Shown piece after piece: positions 35,602-44,078 of a stretch of 64,000 nucleotides of DNA. Every line of letters begins with the position of its first letter. The stretch's first letter is position 1. The notes beneath the pieces are model-generated. The model was not told where the DNA came from. It worked only from the letters and a program-made list of their open reading frames with translations, and ran no database searches. Made by a program: the position numbers and the translations under genes. The stretch is from contig NZ_QHKO01000004.1 of the NCBI RefSeq assembly GCF_003260125.1, forward strand, positions 350,780-414,779, given 5' to 3'. The stretch comes from Lujinxingia litoralis (lineage in GTDB: Bacteria; Myxococcota_A; Bradymonadia; Bradymonadales; Bradymonadaceae).

Positions 35602-37362
35602 ATGATGAGCACGTCCCGGGCGACCTCGTGTCTGCCCTCACCACAGCAGCCCTCCCGTGCGTTCGGGCTTCTCCTGGGCTTGCTCCTGGGCCTGGTTCTG
35701 CCCCTGCTCGTCCCTCCGAACGCCGACGCTCACGCTCTGGCTCCCTTGAACCTGAACGCGCAAGAGAGCCTCTCGCTGGCGGGCCGCGTTCACGTCATCG
35801 CCGACCCCGAACACCGCTTCACCCCCGCCGATCTCCCCACCCTGTGGCAGATGGCTCAGACGCGCCAGGACGCCCCTCGCCTCTCCTATGAGGTGGGCCG
35901 CCACGTGCTGCTCTTTGAGGTGATCAACACCGCGCCAGATCCGCACTACGTGCTCTCATTTCTGTTGCCCACGCTCCAGCGCGTCGAGCTCATCGCCCGC
36001 CCGCTGCACGGAGGGACGCCGCAGATGCACTCCTCCGGACGCAGCATTCACGCCCACGAGCGCGCGCTGCCGGTGATCGGCCACAACCTCCCCCTGGTCC
36101 TGAACCCCGGCGAGCCTTATCGCGTGGCGCTCTTTATCGAGTCGCCTCAACCGCCCTCGATCAACCTCCGTGAAATCGAGATCCAATCGCTCCCGAGCTT
36201 CAACCGGCACGTCCTGCGCCTGCAGATCGTGCTGCTCCTCTCCCTGGGCGCGCTGCTGGCCCTGGCTCTGCACAGCCTCTCGCTGTGGACCCGCGTGCGT
36301 GAGCGAATCTACCTGTACTTCGCCGGGTATACGCTGGCATCCACGCTGCTGTGGCTGACCCAATACGAGGTGTTGCGCCTCCTGTGGTTGCCGGCCACCA
36401 ACACCGACCAGCTCAACCTGAGCGCGAACAACGCGATGGTGCTCTGCGTGCTCCTCTTCTCCCGGGAGTTCTTGCACCTGCATCAGGTCGCGCCGCGCCT
36501 GGGTCGCATCTTTGACATCGCGGCGATCGTGGTGGCACTGCTCCTGGCGCTCAACCCGCTGGTCGACTACGCCACCGCCTACCACCTGCAGGCCTCGGCG
36601 GCCGGGATGGCGCTGGCGCTGATGGCGCTGGGCACCTGGCAGTCCTGGCGCGCCGGCGTCCTGGCCGCGCGCCTCTTCACGCTGGCGTTCTCGCTGCTCT
36701 TTATCAGCGCCTCGCTGACCATCGTCGACCCGCTCCTGCCGGCGCTGCCCACGGCCACACTGCGTCTGGCCACCCTGACCTCCACCGCCATGGGCATGTT
36801 GATCATGGCCTACGCGGTGGCTGAGCGCATGCACCAGCTGCAGGGACGCGCCTCCTGGGCCGAACGCCTCGCGCGCACCGATGGCCTTACCGGCCTGCGA
36901 AATCGCGCCGCCTTCGACGCGGACATCGCCGCGCTCATCGCCGACGAGCGCCCGCGCGACCTGCTGGTGGTCTTCTGCGACGTAGACGGCCTCAAGCGTA
37001 TCAACGATGACCTGGGGCACCGGCGCGGCGACGAGCTCCTGGAGGGCTTCGCCCGTGAGCTACGCCGGGGCTTTCGCGAGGTCGATCATATCTACCGCAT
37101 CGGCGGCGATGAGTTTGTATTGCTGCTCTTTGTGGCGAGCGCCCCCGACCCGCAGGGCTGGCTCCAGGAGCGCCTCGCCAGCGCCCTGCAGAACCTGCGC
37201 GCTGCGGGGTTTGCGTCGGCCGACGTCAGCGTCGGGGTGGCCCACCTGCACGAAGTCGATGGCAACCCGGCCGATGCGCTGGCGCTGGCCGACAGCCGCA
37301 TGTACCACGCCAAGAAAAGTAAAAAGCGCGCCGACTCAACGCCGGCGCGCCTCCCGGTATGA
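35602..37362 (+). CDS. Membrane diguanylate cyclase (7TM-DISM + GGDEF)
   Basis: A 586-residue signalling enzyme that would make cyclic-di-GMP. A signal sequence (residues about 20-40) leads to a periplasmic sensory domain of the 7TMR-DISM extracellular type (residues about 45-205). About seven membrane helices follow (residues about 210-410), then a cytoplasmic GGDEF domain from LARTDGLTGLRNRAAF. The active site RIGGDEFVLLL is intact and the tail DSRMYHAKK is typical. No RxxD inhibitory site is obvious before it. Two adjacent ATGs (35602, 35605) follow a GGAG. The input ligand is unknown; DISM domains often bind carbohydrates or other small molecules. Confidence 0.9.
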   Translation: MMSTSRATSCLPSPQQPSRAFGLLLGLLLGLVLPLLVPPNADAHALAPLNLNAQESLSLAGRVHVIADPEHRFTPADLPTLWQMAQTRQDAPRLSYEVGRHVLLFEVINTAPDPHYVLSFLLPTLQRVELIARPLHGGTPQMHSSGRSIHAHERALPVIGHNLPLVLNPGEPYRVALFIESPQPPSINLREIEIQSLPSFNRHVLRLQIVLLLSLGALLALALHSLSLWTRVRERIYLYFAGYTLASTLLWLTQYEVLRLLWLPATNTDQLNLSANNAMVLCVLLFSREFLHLHQVAPRLGRIFDIAAIVVALLLALNPLVDYATAYHLQASAAGMALALMALGTWQSWRAGVLAARLFTLAFSLLFISASLTIVDPLLPALPTATLRLATLTSTAMGMLIMAYAVAERMHQLQGRASWAERLARTDGLTGLRNRAAFDADIAALIADERPRDLLVVFCDVDGLKRINDDLGHRRGDELLEGFARELRRGFREVDHIYRIGGDEFVLLLFVASAPDPQGWLQERLASALQNLRAAGFASADVSVGVAHLHEVDGNPADALALADSRMYHAKKSKKRADSTPARLPV

Positions 37363-37386
37363 CGCGCCCTTGCGGCCGCGCGCCCC

Positions 37387-38082
37387 TTACTCCTCGATGG
37401 AGACCTCCAGGCGATACGCCCCCTCACTGAGGAGCTCGCCATCGACGATGATGTAACGCGTCTCCCCGCCGGGAACCTCAAAGCTCAGCGTCTCCGACTG
37501 GCCCGGCCCGTTGAACACGGTGCCCGCCTCACAGACCTGAGTGCTGCAATCGGTGCGTACGTAAATCATCGGATCAAAGCTCACATCGAGCGGCTCCACG
37601 TGCACCCGGTAGGCGGTGTCCGCGGCTGGCGAGACCCGGTAGATCATCTCCGGACCAGAGAGCCGGCCGCTGGGGCAGGTACCGTCATCGGCGTCCTGAG
37701 CCTCGGGCCCGCCCACCGTGGTCTGCTCCTCAAGCACAATGCCCTGGCTTACATCGAAGGCCGTCTCGCAGCTTCGCCCATCCCCTTGCGGCAGCTCATC
37801 GGCATCCTCTTCCACGTCGCTGCCCCCGTCGGCATCCCCCTCGTCGCCGCCGTCGGCATCCCCCTCGTCGCCGCTGTCAGCGTCACCCTCGACATCGGCA
37901 TCGCTGCTACCATCGGTGTCCGCGTCGGCGTCATCCCCGGCATCCGGCGTCTCGTCGATATCCGCCCCGACATCCTCCGGGTCGGGCTCCGGACCTTCGG
38001 CGCCACAGCCCAGGGCGCCGCTCAGCGCCACCACCATCACCGCCGCCGCAAGCCTCATCGACATCTTTCTCACGCGTTCCAT
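37387..38082 (-). CDS. Acidic-linker lipoprotein of unknown function
   Basis: About 231 residues. The signal peptide ends in LSGALGC. The mature N-terminus is an Asp/Gly/Glu linker (residues about 25-110) with repeats GDADSGDEGDADGGDEGDADGG. The C-terminal 120 residues form a beta-rich domain with cysteines (GRSCETAFDVSQG, DDGTCPSGR, DCSTQVCEAG) resembling the PPC-type domains found in secreted proteins (DTAYRVHVEPLDVSFDPMIYV). The ATG at 38082 follows a GGGAG. The frame extends 31 codons further upstream without support. Confidence 0.75.
   Translation of the reverse strand: MERVRKMSMRLAAAVMVVALSGALGCGAEGPEPDPEDVGADIDETPDAGDDADADTDGSSDADVEGDADSGDEGDADGGDEGDADGGSDVEEDADELPQGDGRSCETAFDVSQGIVLEEQTTVGGPEAQDADDGTCPSGRLSGPEMIYRVSPAADTAYRVHVEPLDVSFDPMIYVRTDCSTQVCEAGTVFNGPGQSETLSFEVPGGETRYIIVDGELLSEGAYRLEVSIEE
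37828..37875. repeat. Two near-identical 24-bp tandem units in the acidic linker
   Basis: Units 37828-37851 and 37852-37875 differ only in the last base. They encode GDEGDADG-type repeats of the neighbouring lipoprotein, and a degenerate third unit follows. Confidence 0.8.
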
Positions 38083-38381
38083 CCTCTCACTCCCTGTCAT
38101 TTCATCGGACTCAGGCACCCGGCGAGCACATACACGCATTCGGGCTCGTCTCCCGGGTGGCTTCAGTGCTACCATCGACCTTCTTGAATATCACCTTCGC
38201 GTCGGGGACGCACCCTTTGCTCGTCGCTATGAGCAAGCAGAAGCGCGGCCCGCTGGAGCCTCCTCCCGCGGTGCTTAAGCTCTTCTCTTGTGCCCCGACC
38301 TTAGTCTCTTGGCTCTGGATTGACCCGCGCGCTTGCTTCTCTGGCCGTCTTGCCGCGTCGCTTCACGGAGGAAGCCCCCCG

Positions 38382-38513
38382 ATGGCTCTGACCCCGGATT
38401 CCTTTCGCAAAAGTCCGCATCTGCAAGCAACCCTGATGATCTGCAGCGCGCTCCTGGCCATCCTCCTACTGGCCGCCTGGGCGCACTGGGGAGGCTGGGG
38501 GAACTGCTGCTGA
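38382..38513 (+). CDS. Small single-pass membrane protein
   Basis: 43 residues: a polar start (MALTPDSFRKSPHLQ), one membrane helix (ATLMICSALLAILLLAAWA) and a short aromatic, Gly- and Cys-rich end (HWGGWGNCC). GGAGGAAG nine bases before the ATG is a strong ribosome-binding site, the main reason to call it. Function unknown. It converges on the peroxiredoxin gene. Confidence 0.55.
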   Translation: MALTPDSFRKSPHLQATLMICSALLAILLLAAWAHWGGWGNCC

Positions 38514-38543
38514 GGCCCACGCTTCCCTCCCCTTAGCTCCGAC

Positions 38544-39020
38544 TCAGCTCGGCGAACCCAACGCCCGCCGCAGGGCTCCGTAGAGCTCATCCGCCCCGCG
38601 ATGAAAGAGGCTGACCTTCTCCACATGGATGTAGGCCAGGCGCCCGTCCTTTCCGACCAAAAAGTTCGCCCGGTGTGCTCGCCCTCCCGAGAGCAGGCCG
38701 ATGCCCGCGTAGCACTCAATCACCTCGCGTCGGGGGTCGGCCAACAGCCGAAAAGGAAAGTGACGCTCCTCTTTGAAGCGCCGGTGCTTAGCGATAGTGT
38801 CGTCGCTGATGCCGAGGAGGTTTACCCCCAGCTCTGCAAAGCGATCGTAACTATCGCGATAGCTGCAGAGCTGGCGGGTGCATACCGGCGAAAAATCCCC
38901 CGGATAAAACACCAGAAGCACCGGACCCTTCTCCAACTCCTGACTCAGACGCACCGCGCGTCCGCGCTCATCGGGAAGCTCAAACTCCGGGGCTAGATCG
39001 CCCACCTCTAACTTCGCCAT
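38544..39020 (-). CDS. PrxQ/BCP-type peroxiredoxin
   Basis: 158 residues of the AhpC/TSA thioredoxin fold. The active site is FYPGDFSPVCTRQLC: the peroxidatic Cys is followed five residues later by a second Cys, the Cys-x4-Cys pattern of atypical two-cysteine PrxQ enzymes, which reduce hydrogen peroxide and organic peroxides using thioredoxin. The frame runs a further 80 codons upstream over the divergent gene, but the ATG at 39020 begins MAKLEVGDLAPEFELPDERG, the standard N-terminus, so it is chosen. It is divergent from a cysteine hydrolase gene, with about 70 bases between starts. Confidence 0.92.
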   Translation of the reverse strand: MAKLEVGDLAPEFELPDERGRAVRLSQELEKGPVLLVFYPGDFSPVCTRQLCSYRDSYDRFAELGVNLLGISDDTIAKHRRFKEERHFPFRLLADPRREVIECYAGIGLLSGGRAHRANFLVGKDGRLAYIHVEKVSLFHRGADELYGALRRALGSPS

Positions 39021-39090
39021 CACCCGGCCTTTGTTTGGGCGACGCCCAGGCGTCGCAATGGTACAGCACGCCCCCCACTGCCCTGGAGTC

Positions 39091-39723
39091 ATGATGACGT
39101 TCACCGGACTGCCTGACAAATCTTCCGTGGAGATCCCCGAGCTCCCCACCAGCGACCACCTGACCCTGGACCCGACCACCACCGCCCTGCTCGTCGTCGA
39201 TATGCAGAACGATTTCGTCGACCCGCGGGGCGCCCTCTCAGTAGAAGCCGCCGAACTCACCGTGCAGCCGATCTCAGAGCTGGTGGAACGGGCGCGTCAG
39301 GCCGATGTGCAAGTGATCTTTACTCAGGATACCCACCAGAGCAGTGACCGGGAGTTTGAGATCTGGCCGGTCCACTGCGTGGAGGGTACCTGGGGCTGGG
39401 AGTTCCTCCCTCGCCTCAACCCTCAGAGCGGTGACCACGTGGTACGCAAGGCCCGCTATGACGCCTTCTACGGCACCAATCTGGAGCACTACCTCTCGCG
39501 GATCTGGAAGATCGAGACACTGATCATCGTAGGCACCGTCGCCAACATCTGCGTGGCCCAGACCGCGGCCTCGGCCGGCCTGCGCTGGTTTAGGGTGGTG
39601 GTGCCCGCCGACGGCATCAGCGCGCTGACCGACTTTGATCAGGCCGGCGCCCTGCGCCAGATCTCCTCGCTCTACAACGGCCAGGTGCTGGCCCGGGGCG
39701 CCGACCTCGACTTTAAGCGTTGA
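39091..39723 (+). CDS. Isochorismatase-like cysteine hydrolase (nicotinamidase-type)
   Basis: About 210 residues of the cysteine hydrolase superfamily. The catalytic triad is present: Asp in LLVVDMQNDFVDPRG, Lys in VRKARYDAFYGT and Cys in VGTVANICVAQTA, with the cis-peptide GT before it. FTQDTHQSSDREFEIWPVHC resembles the metal site of nicotinamidases (D-x-H). Nicotinamide to nicotinate is the best guess, but ureidoacrylate or other amides are possible. Two adjacent ATGs (39091, 39094) follow GGAG; the frame's earlier start at 39031 lacks a site. Confidence 0.88.
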   Translation: MMTFTGLPDKSSVEIPELPTSDHLTLDPTTTALLVVDMQNDFVDPRGALSVEAAELTVQPISELVERARQADVQVIFTQDTHQSSDREFEIWPVHCVEGTWGWEFLPRLNPQSGDHVVRKARYDAFYGTNLEHYLSRIWKIETLIIVGTVANICVAQTAASAGLRWFRVVVPADGISALTDFDQAGALRQISSLYNGQVLARGADLDFKR

Positions 39724-39735
39724 ACGCGCCAGGAC

Positions 39736-40176
39736 TCAGGCGCGGCCCGGATTAAAGGAGGGCGGATCGCTGGCCGGAAACGACTCCCAGGCGGCCTCTT
39801 CGAGGCGCTCCTCCTCCCCGGCGCGCCCCGGGGCTTCTTCAGAAGCCCCCGGCGCCGAGGTGATCGCCGGGGGCCGCTCGATCTCCACAGCTTCCAGCTC
39901 GTTACAGATCCGGGTCAGGCGTCGGTGAAGCTCGGCCTCTTCGCGTTCCACGGAGACCAGCGCCCGGTGCAACAGGCGCTCTGCGCCCAGCGCCTCATTC
40001 CGATCAATGGCATGCGCACGCACCCAGAGTGCGTCTTCGACGGCGTGTTCGCGCTCGCGCAGCTTCACGTCGATCTGCGCCAGCAGCGCCCGGATCTTGC
40101 GGTGCTCACTCTTCCAGGCACCCACCTCGCGGATCCAGTGATTGAGATCCATAACCTCTTTCTTTTGCGTGCTCAT
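39736..40176 (-). CDS. Coiled-coil protein with C-terminal ESFPASDPP motif
   Basis: About 146 residues, soluble. Residues about 10-100 are a continuous charged helix (WIREVGAWKSEHRKIRALL and onward) likely forming a coiled coil. The C-terminus ends EEAAWESFPASDPPSF, a short motif that recurs at the ends of otherwise unrelated small proteins in many bacteria; its role is unknown to me. The ATG at 40176 has GGAG five bases upstream. It converges on the cysteine hydrolase gene with 12 bases between. Confidence 0.75.
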   Translation of the reverse strand: MSTQKKEVMDLNHWIREVGAWKSEHRKIRALLAQIDVKLREREHAVEDALWVRAHAIDRNEALGAERLLHRALVSVEREEAELHRRLTRICNELEAVEIERPPAITSAPGASEEAPGRAGEEERLEEAAWESFPASDPPSFNPGRA

Positions 40177-40335
40177 AGGACTCCTCGGCTTACGGCCCAA
40201 GACTTAATCTTGCCCGGCTGAATCTGCCCACGAGCCCCCGGATCTCAAGCACGGCGCCCTCTCCCGGCGCGCCCAACCTTCGTGCCTACCTTCCTTACCA
40301 GGAGCTCCCGCCGCCCCCTGTCGTAAGGAGTTGTC

Positions 40336-40704
40336 ATGGCCCCCGCCTCCTCTCGCCGCGCCGTGCTCGTCTACGCCTTCGTGCTTGCCAGCGGCATCTG
40401 GCTTGTGCTTTCGCCCTACCTGTTGGGCTTTGCCTGGGACCCCAGCGCCTGGTGGAACGCCCTGGTCATTGGCAGCGCGCTGACCCTGATCGCGCTGCTG
40501 CGCTTTGCCAACCCCAACCGCTTCCTCGGTCTGCGTTGGACCACCCTGGTCCTGGCCCTCTGGCTGATGCTCAGCCCCTTTGTCGCCAACTACTACGACG
40601 TGCGCCCCGCCTTCTGGAGCGCATTCATCGTGGGCGCGTTGCTGCTCCTGGTTGCCAGCGGCGAAGCTGCCGGACGCCCGATGAGAGCCACCGGAGGCGT
40701 GTAG
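40336..40704 (+). CDS. SPW-repeat membrane protein
   Basis: 122 residues with four hydrophobic helices arranged as two SPW-type repeats: GIWLVLSPYLLGF...WWNALVIGSAL and ALWLMLSPFVANYY...FWSAFIVGALL. The paired S-P-hydrophobic and W-N motifs are characteristic. The family is found in bacterial membranes; function unknown. AAGGAG six bases before the ATG supports the start. Confidence 0.88.
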   Translation: MAPASSRRAVLVYAFVLASGIWLVLSPYLLGFAWDPSAWWNALVIGSALTLIALLRFANPNRFLGLRWTTLVLALWLMLSPFVANYYDVRPAFWSAFIVGALLLLVASGEAAGRPMRATGGV

Positions 40705-40768
40705 CCGACCAGCCTCATTCCGGGCCCCGTAGCAGGCGGCTGGCCCGCTCCCGAGTCCCGCTCTCAGG

Positions 40769-42088
40769 TCAGGGCCGGGAGCCGAAGGTGCCCCTGAGCT
40801 GCATAAACACCCAGTGGGCCGGGCGTTCGCCGCGGGGCGCGCCGGACTCGGTGGCCGCCTCCCCCGGGAAAAAGACCCCGTAGCCGGCATCCAGAGTCAA
40901 CCCCTTGTAGAGCCCCCAGGCCACCAGGCTGTCGACTTCTACGCCGATGATCCCGGCGTTGCCCTCCACCCGCTCCAGCAGATGCGCCCGCTCGACCAGC
41001 GACACCGGCCCCAGGCTCACATCAAAGCCCAACCGGTACTCGCGCAGGTTGGTGCGGCGCACAAAGTCCATCTTCCCGTGAAAACTATGCGTGGAGCCGA
41101 AGAGCTGGCGATAATTCCCGTCGACCGCCGTGCCCGGATCGTCGCCGCTGGCAAAGGCATGGCCGACCACCACATCAAAGTCGCTCAGGATCGGCAGGTC
41201 CACCGAGAGCTCGGTGTCATAGAAATACCCCCGCACGTCACGTCGATCGCCGGCGCATTGCGACTCGGTGGCCACATCCACCGGGCAGGCCCGTCCAAAC
41301 TGGCCAGCTCCCTCCGCCTCCAGCTCCACCGGCCCGGCCGAGAGCACCACCCGCGCCCCCACCGTGCTCAGACGCTCGGTCACCTCCCCCTCGGCCCCGC
41401 CGCCCTGCCGCCAATCGTGGAGCGCGTACACATCGGCCCGACGCACCAGCCCCTGGTCGACCTGATACCAGCCGTAAGTGCCGATGAGGTAGTCGTCGCC
41501 GGCCAGGGGTTGCCCGCTGACCTGGGAGTCGCCCCCGTCGCGGTACTGCCCGGCAAAGGTGTCGATGCGCAACGTGGCATGCGGAAAGAGCTTCATGCGC
41601 ACCGCATCCCAGGTCCGGGGCAGCTGGTTCCACGACGACCCGGAGAGCACGCGCCCCTCCCCGTAGGAGATCGGAAAGCGCCCCACTTTCAGCGAAAGCG
41701 CCTCCATCGGACGCATCTCCGCCCACCCCTCATAAAGCGAGAGCCCCACCTCATCGCTCACCGTCAGGCCGGAGCGCCCCCAGATCGACACCGCGATCAG
41801 CGCCACACGCGCCGCCCACATCTCCTGCTCAAAGGTCACCCCCAGGCGACTTCGCTGGCTGATCCGGTCGTAATCCCCCCGGCGAGTGATCGCCAGGTCG
41901 TCAGGCTCGCCCCCCAGGTTGCTGTGGAGCCGAAACTCCAACCGGGGGCGAACCTCGCCATCGACATACACCCCATAGGTTGACTCGGGGGGGCTCTCCT
42001 GCGCCGCCCCCTCGCCAGCCCCCATCATCAGCGCCAGCGCGCTCAGCGCTGATGCCCAGATCACGCCTGCCTTCCCTGATGACATCAT
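40769..42088 (-). CDS. Outer-membrane beta-barrel, alginate-export-like
   Basis: About 439 residues with a signal peptide cleaved after GEGAAQ. The mature chain alternates hydrophobic and polar residues throughout, with many aromatic-terminated strands (RPRLEFRLHSN, LSLKVGRFPISYGEG, LREYRLGFDVSL) and ends in a strand with aromatic residues (HWVFMQLRGTF), as in outer-membrane barrels. QRSRLGVTFEQEMWAARV and KVGRFPISYGEGRVLSG resemble alginate-export/AlgE-like porins. The substrate is unknown. The frame begins at a TTG (42136) that abuts the map gene, but the ATG at 42088 starts the signal peptide. The gene follows map by 44 bases on the same strand. Confidence 0.75.
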   Translation of the reverse strand: MMSSGKAGVIWASALSALALMMGAGEGAAQESPPESTYGVYVDGEVRPRLEFRLHSNLGGEPDDLAITRRGDYDRISQRSRLGVTFEQEMWAARVALIAVSIWGRSGLTVSDEVGLSLYEGWAEMRPMEALSLKVGRFPISYGEGRVLSGSSWNQLPRTWDAVRMKLFPHATLRIDTFAGQYRDGGDSQVSGQPLAGDDYLIGTYGWYQVDQGLVRRADVYALHDWRQGGGAEGEVTERLSTVGARVVLSAGPVELEAEGAGQFGRACPVDVATESQCAGDRRDVRGYFYDTELSVDLPILSDFDVVVGHAFASGDDPGTAVDGNYRQLFGSTHSFHGKMDFVRRTNLREYRLGFDVSLGPVSLVERAHLLERVEGNAGIIGVEVDSLVAWGLYKGLTLDAGYGVFFPGEAATESGAPRGERPAHWVFMQLRGTFGSRP

Positions 42089-42132
42089 CCAACCTGTTTC
42101 TGGCAGCCGGGCCCCTGGCCCGAAAATTCTCT

Positions 42133-42921
42133 TCAAGGAGGTGTCGGACGCGTCAACACAATGGGCTCACCCCGGGTGATGATCATGGTGTGCTCAAACT
42201 GCGCCACCAGCCCCCGGTTCTCGGTGAGCAAGGTCCATCCGTCGTCGCTGTCCTCGACCTCTTTGGCCCCCATCGCCAGAAAGGGCTCCAGGGTGAGCAC
42301 CATGCCCTCCTTGAAGCGCCGCTTCTCGTTGCGGTCATAAAAATGCGGAATGAAGCTCGGCTTCTCATGAAGGCTGCGGCCGATCCCATGCCCTCCGAGG
42401 TTCCGAATCACGGTAAATCCCCGCTTGCGGGCCATTGTCTCCACCACGCGCCCCACCATCTGAATCGGCCGGCCATGGCGAGCCATGCTCATCGCCTTCT
42501 CCAGGGCCTCGCGCGTCGCCGTGAGCAACGCCTCCTGCTCCTCGGTGATCGTCCCCACGCCAAACGAGGCGCCGCTGTCGCCATAGAAACCGTCGAGTTC
42601 GGCGGAGACATCGATGTTGACCAGGTCCCCATCCTCGATCACCAGATCGCCCGGGATACCGTGCGCCGCGCGGTGGTTCACGCTGATGCAGGTCGCCCCC
42701 GGAAAGTTATAGGTAAGCTCGGGGGCGGAGCGCGCGCCATGCTTATCCAGATAAGCGCGCCCGATATCATCGAGCTCCCCGGTGGTGATGCCCGGTGCGA
42801 GATGCGAGCGCATCTCCTGAATGGTGTCGGCAACGATGCTTCCGATACGTCGCAACTTCGTCAGATCAGCTTCGGCAATCGACATATACGATCCATGGGG
42901 GGCCAAAAGGTCGACCAACAT
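42133..42921 (-). CDS. map: Type I methionine aminopeptidase
   Basis: A 262-residue metalloprotease that removes the initiator Met from nascent proteins. The five metal ligands are visible: Asp in NIDVSAELDGFYGDSGASF (two Asp), His in GGHGIGRSLHE, Glu in LTLEPFLAMG and Glu in AQFEHTMIITRG. HRAAHGIPGD supplies the substrate His. A second ATG lies 12 codons in and starts at MSIAEADL; neither has a clear ribosome-binding site. The N-terminus lacks the SH3-binding zinc motif of longer forms. Confidence 0.95.
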   Translation of the reverse strand: MLVDLLAPHGSYMSIAEADLTKLRRIGSIVADTIQEMRSHLAPGITTGELDDIGRAYLDKHGARSAPELTYNFPGATCISVNHRAAHGIPGDLVIEDGDLVNIDVSAELDGFYGDSGASFGVGTITEEQEALLTATREALEKAMSMARHGRPIQMVGRVVETMARKRGFTVIRNLGGHGIGRSLHEKPSFIPHFYDRNEKRRFKEGMVLTLEPFLAMGAKEVEDSDDGWTLLTENRGLVAQFEHTMIITRGEPIVLTRPTPP

Positions 42922-43189
42922 ACCGCGCCCGGCAGCTTAGACGACCTTTATGTCACAGTGATGTAACAAAACTCAAAACGATTTCTTCCCACGACCTCCG
43001 CTCGCCCGGAGCGACCCGAGAGGCCCGGGTGGCGAGCAGTGTCATCGCAGGCGCCCGGCTGTCAACCCGCAGCGTGACCGGATGCCCGGCGGTTTTGCGC
43101 CCGGTGCCCCGGACCTAACTTTGATCTGAGCGCCGGAGGCTCCAGGCCTCGGGCCCCGCTGACTTGCCATCGTAGCCCAGGAAGCGCCT

Positions 43190-43585
43190 ATGGAACGCCA
43201 GCAGCCGCAACGCCTGCGCCCGCCGCCCCGCGAGCGCTTCGCCGAAGACCTGACCACCCTGGATCTGGCCCGGGTCTTCGACGCCCTCGACACCGAGCCG
43301 CACCCCTCGGTCGACGGCCACCGTCAGATCACTCTCTTTAAGCATGGCACCTTCACGCTGATGGCGCTGAGCTTTGACGCCGGAGCCACCTGGCCGCGCC
43401 ATATCACCGACGGCGTCATCACCCTGGAACTTCTCAAAGGCCGTCTCAACATCTTCTCCAACGAGGGCCGCCACACCCTGCTGCACCCGGGCATGTCCAT
43501 CATCCAGCCCCAGGTCGCCCTCTCCATGCACGCCCCCGAAGATGCTCACGTGTTAATGAGCGTCATCCTGGCTCCCGACGCTTAA
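43190..43585 (+). CDS. Cupin-fold protein
   Basis: 131 residues with a single cupin barrel: HGTFTLMALSFDAGATWPRH, ITLELLKGRLNIFSNEG and HPGMSIIQPQVALSMHA follow the two cupin motifs. The usual G(X)5HXH metal motif is poor (WPRHITDG), so metal binding is uncertain. It could be a small-molecule-binding or detoxification protein. AGGAAG six bases before the ATG supports the start. The preceding 268 bases from map hold no gene. Confidence 0.8.
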   Translation: MERQQPQRLRPPPRERFAEDLTTLDLARVFDALDTEPHPSVDGHRQITLFKHGTFTLMALSFDAGATWPRHITDGVITLELLKGRLNIFSNEGRHTLLHPGMSIIQPQVALSMHAPEDAHVLMSVILAPDA

Positions 43586-43711
43586 ATCCCCCGGTCGTGC
43601 CGCACCTTTATCTCCCCCACGCAACGCTCCGGAGCGCAGGTGCCCCACCCGGGCCCTCCGGCCCCCTTAAGAGGCGCCTGTGCTCCCACCGCCCCTGCCT
43701 GCGAGGAGACC

Positions 43712-44059
43712 ATGGCTCAGCGCTTTGTCTGCAACGCCACGCTCAAACCCTTCGATCACGCCCGCGCGCTGGAGCGCCTCGAAGCCCTCTACCACGCCCG
43801 TGCCGAGCTTCCCCACGCTTCCCTCGCCGCGCTCCGAGAGACCCTTGTTCGCGCCGCCGACTGCACCTGCGCCCAGGTCGAACACGCCCTCATCGCCCTG
43901 GCGCGCCATCCCGACCCGGCCGCCGACGCCCTGCTCCACCACCCCCGGCTTCGTTTCGACGAGCCCCGGCGCGCGTTCGCGCTGCACATCGCCCGCAGAG
44001 TGCGCGCGCGCCGCCGGCAACGATCCTCTGACCATCGTCCCGGGCGGCGCGCGGCCTGA
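43712..44059 (+). CDS. Small Ala/His-rich protein of unknown function
   Basis: About 115 residues with helical Ala-, Leu- and His-rich sequence (LERLEALYHARAELPHASL) and a very basic C-terminus (RRVRARRRQRSSDHRPGRR) that could bind nucleic acid. GAGGAG before the ATG supports it. Competing frames on both strands overlap this interval, so the call rests mainly on the ribosome-binding site and third-base G+C. It ends 19 bases before the convergent glnS stop. Confidence 0.5.
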   Translation: MAQRFVCNATLKPFDHARALERLEALYHARAELPHASLAALRETLVRAADCTCAQVEHALIALARHPDPAADALLHHPRLRFDEPRRAFALHIARRVRARRRQRSSDHRPGRRAA

Positions 44060-44078
44060 ACCCATCCCCCCCTGGAAG

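Noticed and set aside
38544..39260. A longer 238-residue reading of the peroxiredoxin
   Set aside because: The extra 80 residues overlap the divergent hydrolase gene and precede the normal family N-terminus.
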